Assembly: GCA_963795775.1 (NCBI GenBank)
Contig: CAWCJL010000003.1
Span: forward strand, 496,001-560,000
DNA length: 64,000 nucleotides
Source: CAWCJL01 sp963795775
GTDB taxonomy: Bacteria; Acidobacteriota; Terriglobia; Terriglobales; Acidobacteriaceae
Reading direction: 5' to 3'
How positions within the stretch are numbered: position 1 is the stretch's first letter; each line of letters begins with the position of its first letter. Below are positions 1 to 7,049 of the stretch, piece by piece. Made by a program: the position numbers and the translations under genes. The notes under the pieces were generated by a model. The model made no database searches, was not told the origin of the DNA, and saw nothing but the letters and a program-made list of their open reading frames with translations.

Positions 1-2
1 TT

Positions 3-275
3 GTGGCCATCTTCTTCCTCGGCCAGGACGGCTCGCAATACTTCCACACCGCCTACCAGGCGCTGCGTTACCCGGACGTGCTGCAGGGCCTGGTAAAGCC
101 GATCTTCTTCGGCTTCATCATCGCCTCGGTCGGCTGCTACTTCGGCATGACCACGCGCGGCGGCACGCAGGGCGTGGGCCGCTCCACCACGCAGGCCGTG
201 GTCGTCTCCTCGGTACTCATCATCGTGGTGGACTTCATCATCGTCCGCCTGATGGTCGGAATCTTCGGACGCTGA
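3..275 (+). CDS. mlaE: MlaE-type ABC transporter permease, C-terminal fragment
   Basis: This is the C-terminal ~90 residues of a phospholipid-transport ABC permease of the MlaE family; the 5' part lies outside the window. Two hydrophobic segments are visible (FFGFIIASVGCYFG and VVVSSVLIIVVDFIIV), separated by the GGTQGVGRSTTQAVV loop that is typical of MlaE. The stop is 4 bases before the ATG of an MlaF-like ATPase, so the two are almost certainly co-transcribed. In the family, MlaE and MlaF form the inner-membrane complex that moves phospholipid between the inner membrane and periplasmic MCE proteins. No MCE (MlaD) gene follows here; if present it is upstream or elsewhere. The family call is secure; the direction of transport cannot be inferred. 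Confidence 0.88.
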   Translation: MAIFFLGQDGSQYFHTAYQALRYPDVLQGLVKPIFFGFIIASVGCYFGMTTRGGTQGVGRSTTQAVVVSSVLIIVVDFIIVRLMVGIFGR

Positions 276-279
276 CGCC

Positions 280-1131
280 ATGGCGACCGGCACGATGGAA
301 CTGACGGACACCGGGCGCTCGGGGCGCTTTTCGCCCGACCTGAGTGCCCCTGCCGTGGTCTTCGAGCACGTCTCGATCGGCTGGGACCGCAACCAGGTGC
401 TGGACGACATCTCCTTCTCGGTGAAGCCAGGGGAAACGCGTCTGCTGCTCGGGCCGGCGGGCAGCGGCAAGAGCGTGCTGCTGAAGCTGGCGGACGGGCT
501 GTTGAAGCCGGATTCCGGGCGCATCTTTGTCTTCGGCCACGAAATCAGCGCCATGCATGAGAACGACATCTTCGCGCTGCGCTCCTCGATCGGCATGGTC
601 TTCCAGGAAAGCGCGCTGTTCGACTCGCTGGATGTGCGGGACAACGTGGCCTTCCGGCTGCTGGAAGAGCATGTCCCGGCCCAGCAGGTGGACCAGCGTG
701 TGCGCGAAGCCCTGCGCTTCGTGGAGCTTGAACAGGCCATCGATAAGTTCCCGTCGGAGCTCTCCGGGGGCATGCGGCGGCGGGTTTCGATCGCCCGCGC
801 CATCATCAATCACCCCAGCCTGATTCTTTACGACTCCCCGACCGGCGGGCTGGACCCGATCACCTCCACCAACATCATCGAGCTGATCATCAAGCAGCGG
901 GACGTGAACAAGACCAGCTCCATCCTCATCACGCATCGGCTGCAGGACGCCTTCACGCTGGCCACGCACCACTTCGACCCGAAGACAAACCACATGGAGC
1001 CGCTCCCCGATGGACACGCGGACCCGGACACCAGCTTCATGTTTCTTGACGAAGGCAAGCTGGTGTTTAACGGATCGACGCACGACCTGGTGCACTCGCA
1101 GGATCCGTTCATCAAGGAATACTTGTCGTAG
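280..1131 (+). CDS. mlaF: MlaF-like ABC transporter ATP-binding protein with Ser in place of the catalytic Glu
   Basis: ATPase subunit (283 aa) paired with the permease immediately upstream. Walker A is GPAGSGKS (residues 58-65), the Q-loop Gln is near 109, the signature LSGGM is at 161-165, Walker B is LILYD (181-185) and the H-loop His is at 219 (ITHRLQ). The residue after the Walker B Asp, normally the catalytic Glu (YDEPT), is Ser186 (codon 835-837, YDSPTGGLDP). The remaining motifs are intact, so the change is not general decay. An N-terminal extension of ~25 residues precedes the first strand. The likely role is to power lipid transport across the envelope with MlaE; how hydrolysis is supported without the Glu is open. 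Confidence 0.85.
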   Translation: MATGTMELTDTGRSGRFSPDLSAPAVVFEHVSIGWDRNQVLDDISFSVKPGETRLLLGPAGSGKSVLLKLADGLLKPDSGRIFVFGHEISAMHENDIFALRSSIGMVFQESALFDSLDVRDNVAFRLLEEHVPAQQVDQRVREALRFVELEQAIDKFPSELSGGMRRRVSIARAIINHPSLILYDSPTGGLDPITSTNIIELIIKQRDVNKTSSILITHRLQDAFTLATHHFDPKTNHMEPLPDGHADPDTSFMFLDEGKLVFNGSTHDLVHSQDPFIKEYLS

Positions 1132-1154
1132 CGGATCCATTGCTTACAGAACCT

Positions 1155-1307
1155 GTCATTCTGAGCGTAGCGAAGAATCTATACAGATGTGTCCAGCAGA
1201 TCGCCCCGATTACAACCGAGCAGCTTCGCTCAGAAACAATCCTGGGTGGCCGGCACAGGAGTTGGCCGTTTTCGTTGGTCTGGATTCTTCGCTCCGCTCA
1301 GAATGAC
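1155..1307. repeat. Inverted pair of GTCATTCTGAGCG-type dispersed repeats
   Basis: The left arm at 1155-1180 begins GTCATTCTGAGCG and ends GAAGAATCT. The right arm at 1282-1307 is its near-perfect reverse complement (GGATTCTTCGC through CAGAATGAC). About 100 bases of non-coding DNA separate them. The arms could form a long stem downstream of mlaF. The same core sequence (GTCATCCTGAGCG or GTCATCCCGAGCG) recurs near 35.0 kb and 37.9 kb, so this is a dispersed family and not a one-off terminator. Confidence 0.7.
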
Positions 1308-1329
1308 ACCAGTGCGGACGGCAAGGGAG

Positions 1330-1602
1330 CTAGGTCAGTTTGGATTCGCGGGATTGGTAGTGGCGCGTTATTTCGACAATGACCCCGGCCAAGGCATAGG
1401 TTGCGGCATTTGCAATCAGGACGAAGTAGAAGCCCTGCGGGTGTTGGTGGCGGGCCATCGCGATGGGGCAGGTGAAATAGACGAGAGCCCGCCCAAGGCC
1501 GCCCGTACCAAGCGGATTCGAAAGAGTCGCCGCGATGAAGACTCTCCAGACAACGACAACTATCACACCTGCAGTGGCCCAAATCGCGATTCGGCTTTTC
1601 AT
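1330..1602 (-). CDS. Small two-helix membrane protein, unknown function
   Basis: A 90-residue protein with two predicted membrane helices, AIWATAGVIVVVVWRVFIAA near the N-terminus and a second around residues 50-70 (YFVLIANAATYALAGVIVEI). The start at 1602 (MKSRIAIW) was chosen because AGAGGAGG lies 4 bases upstream; an upstream in-frame start at 1647 would lose that spacing. It is flanked by the inverted repeat pair on its 3' side and by the divergent gcdH promoter region on its 5' side. I do not recognise the family. The strong ribosome binding site and clean hydrophobic profile support a real gene. Confidence 0.6.
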   Translation of the reverse strand: MKSRIAIWATAGVIVVVVWRVFIAATLSNPLGTGGLGRALVYFTCPIAMARHQHPQGFYFVLIANAATYALAGVIVEITRHYQSRESKLT

Positions 1603-1780
1603 GCGGCCTCCTCTGCTTAGGCTCCAATTATCCTCCTGATCCGTCACGCTTGCGGGGCAATCTGGACCGCAACGTTATCGGGCACAATCGCCTGCACCGC
1701 ATCCACAGGGGACTCCCGGCGGGTGGCCCCACCTGCTACTCTAGGGAGTTTGCAAGCCTGCACGAAGGACTCACACCTCC

Positions 1781-2959
1781 ATGGCATTCAAGTTCAAAGG
1801 CGTCGACTTTATCGGCTTCGACGCGCTGCTGTCCGAAGACGAGCGCATGGCGCGCGACACCACCCGCAAGTTCATCGAAGACAACCTCATCCCCATCATT
1901 GAGGAGTGCAATCGCGAGGGCCGCTTTCCCAAGGAGCTGATCAAGCCCATGGGCGAGCTCGGCTTCTTCGGCGCCAACCTGCACGGCTACGGCTGCGCCG
2001 GCATGTCCAACGTGGAGTACGGCCTGGTGATGCAGGAGTTCGAGCGCGGCGACTCCGGCCTCCGCTCCTTTGTGAGCGTTCAATCGGCGCTGGTGATGTA
2101 TCCCATCTACACCTTCGGCACGGACGAGCAGAAAGACAAGTGGCTGCCCCAGCTCGCCAAGGGGGACAAGCTGGGCTGCTTCGGGCTGACCGAACCGGAC
2201 TTCGGCTCGAACCCCGGCGGCATGCGCACCCATGCGAAGCGCGATGGCGACGACTACATCCTGAACGGCGAGAAGATGTGGATCACCTCGGGCTCGATTG
2301 CGGATGTGGCGGTGATCTGGGCCAAGGCGGATGACGAAGATGGACGCGTGCGCGGCTTCCTGGTGGAAACCGACCGGCCCGGCTTCCGCGCCTACGACGT
2401 GCACGGCAAGTGGTCGCTGCGGGCCTCGGTGACCTCCGGGCTCTCACTCCAGGACGTGCGCATTCCGGCTGCGAACCTGCTGCCCAGGACCGGCGGGCTG
2501 AAGTCGCCGCTGATGTGCCTCAATCAAGCGCGCTATGGCATCAGTTGGGGCGCGCTCGGCGCGGCCATGTCCTGCTACGACACCGCGCTCCAGTACTCGC
2601 TGCTGCGCAAGCAGTTCCGTGAGCAGCCCATCGCCAGCCACCAACTGGTGCAGGAGAAGCTCACCTGGATGATCACGGAGATCAGCAAGGCGCAACTGCT
2701 CGCGCTGCAGGTGGGACGCATGAAAGATGCGGGTACGGTGAAGCCGGAACAGATCTCCATGGCCAAGCGGAACAACGTCGCCATGGCCCTGGAGTGTGCG
2801 CGCACGGCCCGGGACATCCTGGGCGGGAACGGCATCACGGACGATTACCCCATCATGCGCCACATGATGAACCTTGAATCGGTGAAGACGTATGAGGGCA
2901 CGCACGACATCCACGCCCTCATCATCGGCAACGCGATCACGGGGATCCCGGCGTTTTAG
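1781..2959 (+). CDS. gcdH: Glutaryl-CoA dehydrogenase (acyl-CoA dehydrogenase family)
   Basis: FAD-dependent acyl-CoA dehydrogenase of 392 residues that oxidatively decarboxylates glutaryl-CoA to crotonyl-CoA in lysine/tryptophan breakdown. The call rests on GCDH-specific features: the Arg in LRSFVSVQS that contacts the substrate carboxylate in the family, GCFGLTEPDFGSNP in the FAD/acyl binding region, and the catalytic Glu in YEGTHDIHALI near the C-terminus. The length is normal and the gene is intact. It stands alone, with no ETF or CoA-transferase gene adjacent. A general acyl-CoA dehydrogenase is less likely because the substrate-pocket residues follow GCDH closely. Confidence 0.9.
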   Translation: MAFKFKGVDFIGFDALLSEDERMARDTTRKFIEDNLIPIIEECNREGRFPKELIKPMGELGFFGANLHGYGCAGMSNVEYGLVMQEFERGDSGLRSFVSVQSALVMYPIYTFGTDEQKDKWLPQLAKGDKLGCFGLTEPDFGSNPGGMRTHAKRDGDDYILNGEKMWITSGSIADVAVIWAKADDEDGRVRGFLVETDRPGFRAYDVHGKWSLRASVTSGLSLQDVRIPAANLLPRTGGLKSPLMCLNQARYGISWGALGAAMSCYDTALQYSLLRKQFREQPIASHQLVQEKLTWMITEISKAQLLALQVGRMKDAGTVKPEQISMAKRNNVAMALECARTARDILGGNGITDDYPIMRHMMNLESVKTYEGTHDIHALIIGNAITGIPAF

Positions 2960-3058
2960 TGCGGCGCGCGGCGCGATGCGGCGCGCCCACGACGATCATT
3001 CGGGCGATATCATAGAAAAAGGCTGATGGATGCTTCCGCTCAGCCGATGTAGAAGTGC

Positions 3059-3829
3059 ATGCTGTTTTCCCGGCCCCCTGCTGCTGCATTATCGTTTCTC
3101 TCCGGCTGTCTTCTCCTGCTGGCCTGCCCGCTGGTGTGCCTGGGCTCCGACCCGGCGACGCCTCCCGCGCGCGTGTGGCCTCCTTTTACCCGCAGCGCTG
3201 TTGCGGGCGTGGTGGGCACCACCGGCCTGGGGCTCGACTTCTCCACTACCCTGAGCGCCTACCTGAACCTGCGGGCCGGGGGCACCTACCTGGGCATGAG
3301 CCATGCGTTTGTCCAGAACGGCTATCCCATTGACGCGAACGTGCGCCTGGCAGCCGGGCGCGCCATGATCGATTGGTATCCCAACGCCGGCGGCTTCCAC
3401 GTGAGCCTGGGCGTCCTGCTGCCCAACTTCACCCACGCGAACGGCAGCGCGGTAATTCCGGCGTACCAGGAGATCGACCTCGGCGGGGTGGCGTATCGCA
3501 GCGATCCGGCAGATCCACTGGGGGTCAGCGGCACCGTCCATGTGAACCATGTACAGCCGCTGATCAGCGTGGGCTGGGGCAATCCAATCTCGCGGGATTA
3601 CCGCAAGCACTTCTCGTTTCCCACGGAGATCGGCGCGGCATACCAGGGCGTCCCCAGCTTCACCATCGGCGTGACGGGCAGCGCCTGCACCACCACATGC
3701 AGCCCGGTGGCCACCGATCCGGGATTCCAGCAGAACCTGGACGAGTTCCGCAGCGAAGTGCGGCGCGACCTGAGCGCCTATGGACGGTTCTTCCCTGTCA
3801 TTTCGACCGGCATCAGCTACCGGTTCTGA
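3059..3829 (+). CDS. Putative outer-membrane beta-barrel protein
   Basis: A 256-residue protein with a signal peptide (hydrophobic core ALSFLSGCLLLLACPLVCLG), alternating hydrophobic strands, and a C-terminal aromatic residue (GISYRF) typical of Bam-inserted barrels. A Gly-rich strand near residues 50-85 (TTLSAYLNLRAGGTYLG) and repeated short amphipathic stretches fit a small porin-like barrel. The N-terminus starts at ATG 3059, with only a weak AGAAG upstream. No specific family is recognised and no partner gene is adjacent. Location in the outer membrane is inferred from sequence character alone. Confidence 0.65.
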   Translation: MLFSRPPAAALSFLSGCLLLLACPLVCLGSDPATPPARVWPPFTRSAVAGVVGTTGLGLDFSTTLSAYLNLRAGGTYLGMSHAFVQNGYPIDANVRLAAGRAMIDWYPNAGGFHVSLGVLLPNFTHANGSAVIPAYQEIDLGGVAYRSDPADPLGVSGTVHVNHVQPLISVGWGNPISRDYRKHFSFPTEIGAAYQGVPSFTIGVTGSACTTTCSPVATDPGFQQNLDEFRSEVRRDLSAYGRFFPVISTGISYRF

Positions 3830-4021
3830 GCAGCGCCTCAACCGCGGAACGCGTCCCGAAGGATCGCGCAAGCTATCCCGCGCGCAGGCAAAACGCACTC
3901 TCGTAATGGGGCTGCATCTTCGCAAATGGCGTAACGTCTAACCAGCATTGTGGTCATAGCGCAGGCGCAACCGGCCGGCGCTGGATCGTGTCCTGCCGCT
4001 ATGAGGCTTCGCACTTCCTCC

Positions 4022-5266
4022 ATGTCGCTGCTCCATACGGTGAAGCTGCCGCGCAAGCCGGAGCTCGATGCGCTGCGGGGGCTCTTCCTGGTGTGGATGA
4101 CGCTGGCGCATCTGCCCACGCGCATGAGCGATGTGGTAAACCAGCCGTTCGGCTTCCTCAGCTCCGCCGAAGGGTTTGTCTTTCTTTCCGCGCTGCTGGT
4201 GGGCCGCATTTATGTGCGACAGGCAGAGGCGGACTACACCAGCCTTCGCGTGAAGCTTTTCAAACGATCTCTGCGCGTCTACGGTTACCACCTGGTGATG
4301 CTGCTGCTCGTCTTCACGCTCGCCGCATCCTTCGCCGTTTATACCCACCGGCCTGCTCTGTACAACCTGCTGCACTACTACATTGCGCACCCGGCTGTTG
4401 CCATCGTGGGCTCGCTGCTGCTGATCTACTGCCCGCCCCTGCTGGACATTCTGCCGATGTACGTGCTCTTCCTGCTGCTCTCGCCGCTGGTGCTCCATGT
4501 CGCCGTGCGGCGGGGCTGGCGCCCTGTCCTGATCGCAAGCTGGGGTGTTTGGCTGGCGGCGCAGTTCGGGCTGCGCGAGTACGCCCACAACTTCGTCGTG
4601 CACCTCACGCATCTTCCGATTCCATTGCAGGAGACGGGAGCTTTTGATCTCTTTGCGTGGCAGTGGGTCTGGATCATGGGCATGTGGCTCGGGGGCAAGT
4701 CCGCCACCACCGGCATGCCGCTGCGTTTTGTTCCGCGCTGGGGTGTCGCGCTCAGCGGTGCGGTGTGCGCCTTCTTTATCGGCGTGCGTCATGGCTGGCT
4801 GGGCTTGCACCTTAACCAATCGGCCCTAGGTATGCACCTGGACAAGTGGCATGTCGGACCTCTCCGTGCCCTGAACCTTATGGCGTTTGCCGTGCTCGCG
4901 TACTGGGGCCGCGCGCTGGTGAAGAAAGTGGTGGAGCGAGAGCCGCTGCTGACCCTGGGGAAAGCTTCACTTGAGGTCTTCTGTGCGCACCTGGTCTTTG
5001 TCTTTGCGGGCCTGGCGCTGCTCTACGACGATGTACAGCAATTGCACGGATGGCGCGCGCTTGCCCTGCTGATCGGCACCATGCTCGGCCTGATCGCGGT
5101 TGCTTCGTACTACGCGCGCAAACGGCGGCGCGAAGCCATGGCCAGCTCCAGCAAGGGCCCGGCGATCGAAGCTCTGGAAGCTTGGAAACGGGAAGGACGC
5201 GACGGAGAGGAAGCCGAAACCCTCACCACCCGCGGGGAGCCGGCGCGGGTTACTTCGCTGCCCTGA
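4022..5266 (+). CDS. OpgC-family membrane acyltransferase
   Basis: Integral membrane protein of about 414 residues with roughly ten hydrophobic helices. It opens with the family hallmark ELDALRGLFLVWMTLAHL, then NQPFGFLSSAEGFVFLSA, as in OpgC proteins that decorate osmoregulated periplasmic glucans with succinyl groups. The start at 4022 leaves a short cytoplasmic N-terminus before ELDALRG; an ATG at 4001 and a GTG at 3950 are in-frame alternatives and none has a convincing ribosome binding site. The C-terminal ~50 residues are hydrophilic and probably cytoplasmic. No opgG/opgH lies nearby, so the acceptor glycan is unknown. Confidence 0.8.
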   Translation: MSLLHTVKLPRKPELDALRGLFLVWMTLAHLPTRMSDVVNQPFGFLSSAEGFVFLSALLVGRIYVRQAEADYTSLRVKLFKRSLRVYGYHLVMLLLVFTLAASFAVYTHRPALYNLLHYYIAHPAVAIVGSLLLIYCPPLLDILPMYVLFLLLSPLVLHVAVRRGWRPVLIASWGVWLAAQFGLREYAHNFVVHLTHLPIPLQETGAFDLFAWQWVWIMGMWLGGKSATTGMPLRFVPRWGVALSGAVCAFFIGVRHGWLGLHLNQSALGMHLDKWHVGPLRALNLMAFAVLAYWGRALVKKVVEREPLLTLGKASLEVFCAHLVFVFAGLALLYDDVQQLHGWRALALLIGTMLGLIAVASYYARKRRREAMASSSKGPAIEALEAWKREGRDGEEAETLTTRGEPARVTSLP

Positions 5267-5299
5267 GTGCGAACTGTTCTGCTCCGAAGCTAAAGCCCG

Positions 5300-6334
5300 C
5301 TAGACCGCGACGGTGAACGAGTCTTCCGTGCGCGTGACCGGCCGGTACAACGTGTCGCGCTCCACCGGCTCGCGGCCGGCTTCACGGATCAGGCGGATCA
5401 GGTCGGCGCGGCGCATGCCCTGCGGCGTGGTCGCGCCAGCATCGTGGTAGATCTTCTCCTCCACCACCGTACCATCGATGTCATCGGCGCCGAAGCGCAG
5501 CGCCACCTGCGCGATGCCCGCGGTCATCATCTGCCAGTAGGCCTTTATGTGCGCGAAGTTATCCAGCAGCAGGCGTCCGACCGCGATCTGCCGCAGGTCG
5601 GTAAGGCCCGTGGTGCGCGGCAGGTGGTCCAGCGCCGTGTTGTCCGGGTGAAAGGCCAGCGGGATAAAGGTCTGGAAGCCGCCGGTATCATCCTGGAGCG
5701 CGCGCAGGCGCAGCAGGTGGTCCACGCGGTCTTCGTCGTTCTCCACGTGGCCGTAGAGCATGGTGGCATTCGAACGCAGCCCCGCCTTGTGCGCCGCGCG
5801 GGCGGTTTCCAGCCACTCACCTCCATCGATCTTGTGATCGCAGATGATGTGGCGCACGCGATCGGAAAAGATCTCGGCGCCGCCGCCGGGCATGGAATCC
5901 ACACCCGCCGCTTTCAGCTTCTCGAGCGTCTCCGGAATGGTCAGCTTCGCGCGCCGCGCCAGAAACGAGATCTCGACCATGGTGAAGGCCTTGATGTGCA
6001 CCTGCGGAAAGCGTTCCTTCAACCCGCGCACCAGGTCGAGGAAGTACTCGAGCGGCAGGTCCGGGTGCAGCCCGCCGACGATGTGGAACTCGGTGATCGC
6101 CTCGTGATAACCGGTGGCGGCGAGCGTCCAGGCCTCTTCAAGCGCCATGGTGTAGGCGCCGTCCGTTCCCTTCTTGCGGCCGAAGGCGCAGAGGCGGCAC
6201 GCAGCCACGCACACGTTGGTCGGATTGATGTGACGGTTTACGTTGAAGTACGCGACATTTCCGTGCAATGCTTCGCGCACGTGATTGGCCAACGCGCCCA
6301 CCGCCAGGATATCCGGCGTGCCGTAGAGGACCAC
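5300..6334 (-). CDS. mqnE: Aminofutalosine synthase MqnE, N-terminus apparently frameshifted
   Basis: Radical SAM enzyme of the futalosine menaquinone pathway, which joins a chorismate-derived enolpyruvyl benzoate to SAM to make aminofutalosine. The cluster motif CVAACRLCAFG supplies the three cysteines for the [4Fe-4S] cluster, and HIVGGLHPDLP and MPGGGAEIFSDRVR are family signatures. The open frame starts at a GTG (6334), but sequence just upstream in the same frame reads LKIHDPQLLPIADKVFAG, clearly MqnE-like, with no start codon before an in-frame TGA (6449-6451). A GTG at 6452 in the neighbouring frame gives a natural N-terminus (MTTSTALPS...) if one base in the gggaaagaagg run at 6421-6431 is surplus. 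The true gene probably spans 5300-6452. Confidence 0.85.
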   Translation of the reverse strand: MVLYGTPDILAVGALANHVREALHGNVAYFNVNRHINPTNVCVAACRLCAFGRKKGTDGAYTMALEEAWTLAATGYHEAITEFHIVGGLHPDLPLEYFLDLVRGLKERFPQVHIKAFTMVEISFLARRAKLTIPETLEKLKAAGVDSMPGGGAEIFSDRVRHIICDHKIDGGEWLETARAAHKAGLRSNATMLYGHVENDEDRVDHLLRLRALQDDTGGFQTFIPLAFHPDNTALDHLPRTTGLTDLRQIAVGRLLLDNFAHIKAYWQMMTAGIAQVALRFGADDIDGTVVEEKIYHDAGATTPQGMRRADLIRLIREAGREPVERDTLYRPVTRTEDSFTVAV

Positions 6335-6472
6335 CCCGTCTTCAAAGCTCAGGCGCTGCCCCGCGAATACCTTGTCCGCTATGGGCAGGAGCTGCGGATC
6401 GTGGATCTTGAGCGCGAGCTGGGAAAGAAGGCAAAGCTGTGGAAGTGGTCACGCTTCCATGATAACGCTGCG

Positions 6473-6985
6473 CTAGCGCGATGCAGCGCTGAGTTCTTTC
6501 TCCATCGTAAGCGCGTCGATCTTGCCGGCGTAGTAGCCGGGAATCCTCCCGATGAAGACGAACCCATGCCGCTCGTAAAACCGCTGCGCAGTCTCGTTGT
6601 CGATCGCCACTTCGAGGCTCAGCATGCGCGCCGAGCCTTCGATCAACCGGCGCTCCACACCGCGAATGAGCGCGGAGCCTACGCCCGCTCGCCTTGCGCC
6701 GGGGGCCACGTCGATGGTGATCAGGTGGCCTGAGCGGTGGCCGCGCTCCATGCGGCGTTCCGCGAGCGCAAAGCCTGCGATTTGCCCACCCTCTTCCGCC
6801 ACCAACGTGAAGCAGCGCGGATGCCGCAGGAAGTAGCGCAGCTCGTACTGCGTGTAGGCGATTCCGGGAGCGAAGCAGGCCCGATCGAGAGCGAAGAGCG
6901 CGGGGAAATCCTCGTTCCTGTACTCGCGCAAGGCGACTGCGGGCGGCAGCGGCACGGCAGGCTCGTCAGAACGTTGTGCGGGCAT
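6473..6985 (-). CDS. GNAT-family N-acetyltransferase (RimI-like)
   Basis: A 170-residue acetyltransferase with the acetyl-CoA pyrophosphate loop RRAGVGSALIRGVE and the C-terminal NETAQRFYERHGF strand that is usual in RimI-like proteins. It ends ~20 bases before the probable mqnE start, so the two likely share a transcript. The ATG at 6985 follows directly on a terminator hairpin and has no Shine-Dalgarno sequence; a GTG ten codons further in is an alternative, also without one. The substrate (ribosomal protein N-terminus or small amine) cannot be read from the sequence. Confidence 0.8.
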   Translation of the reverse strand: MPAQRSDEPAVPLPPAVALREYRNEDFPALFALDRACFAPGIAYTQYELRYFLRHPRCFTLVAEEGGQIAGFALAERRMERGHRSGHLITIDVAPGARRAGVGSALIRGVERRLIEGSARMLSLEVAIDNETAQRFYERHGFVFIGRIPGYYAGKIDALTMEKELSAASR

Positions 6986-7020
6986 AAGAACAAAGCAGCC
7001 GCTCCCGAAGGGCGGCTGCT
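6986..7020 (-). terminator. Intrinsic terminator between BNR-repeat gene and GNAT gene
   Basis: The arms AGCAGCCGC (6994-7002) and GCGGCTGCT (7012-7020) pair perfectly. Read on the minus strand the stem is followed by TTTGTTCTT. It sits 30 bases past the stop of the BNR-repeat gene and abuts the GNAT start codon. Confidence 0.65.
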
Positions 7021-7049
7021 GGTATTACAGCATAACGGCCGGGCGGCTC

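Noticed and set aside
3001..3030. Short ggctga/tcagcc hairpin upstream of the outer-membrane protein gene, resembling a minus-strand terminator
   Set aside because: Only a 6-bp stem with a 13-base loop, and no minus-strand gene to its right that needs a terminator.
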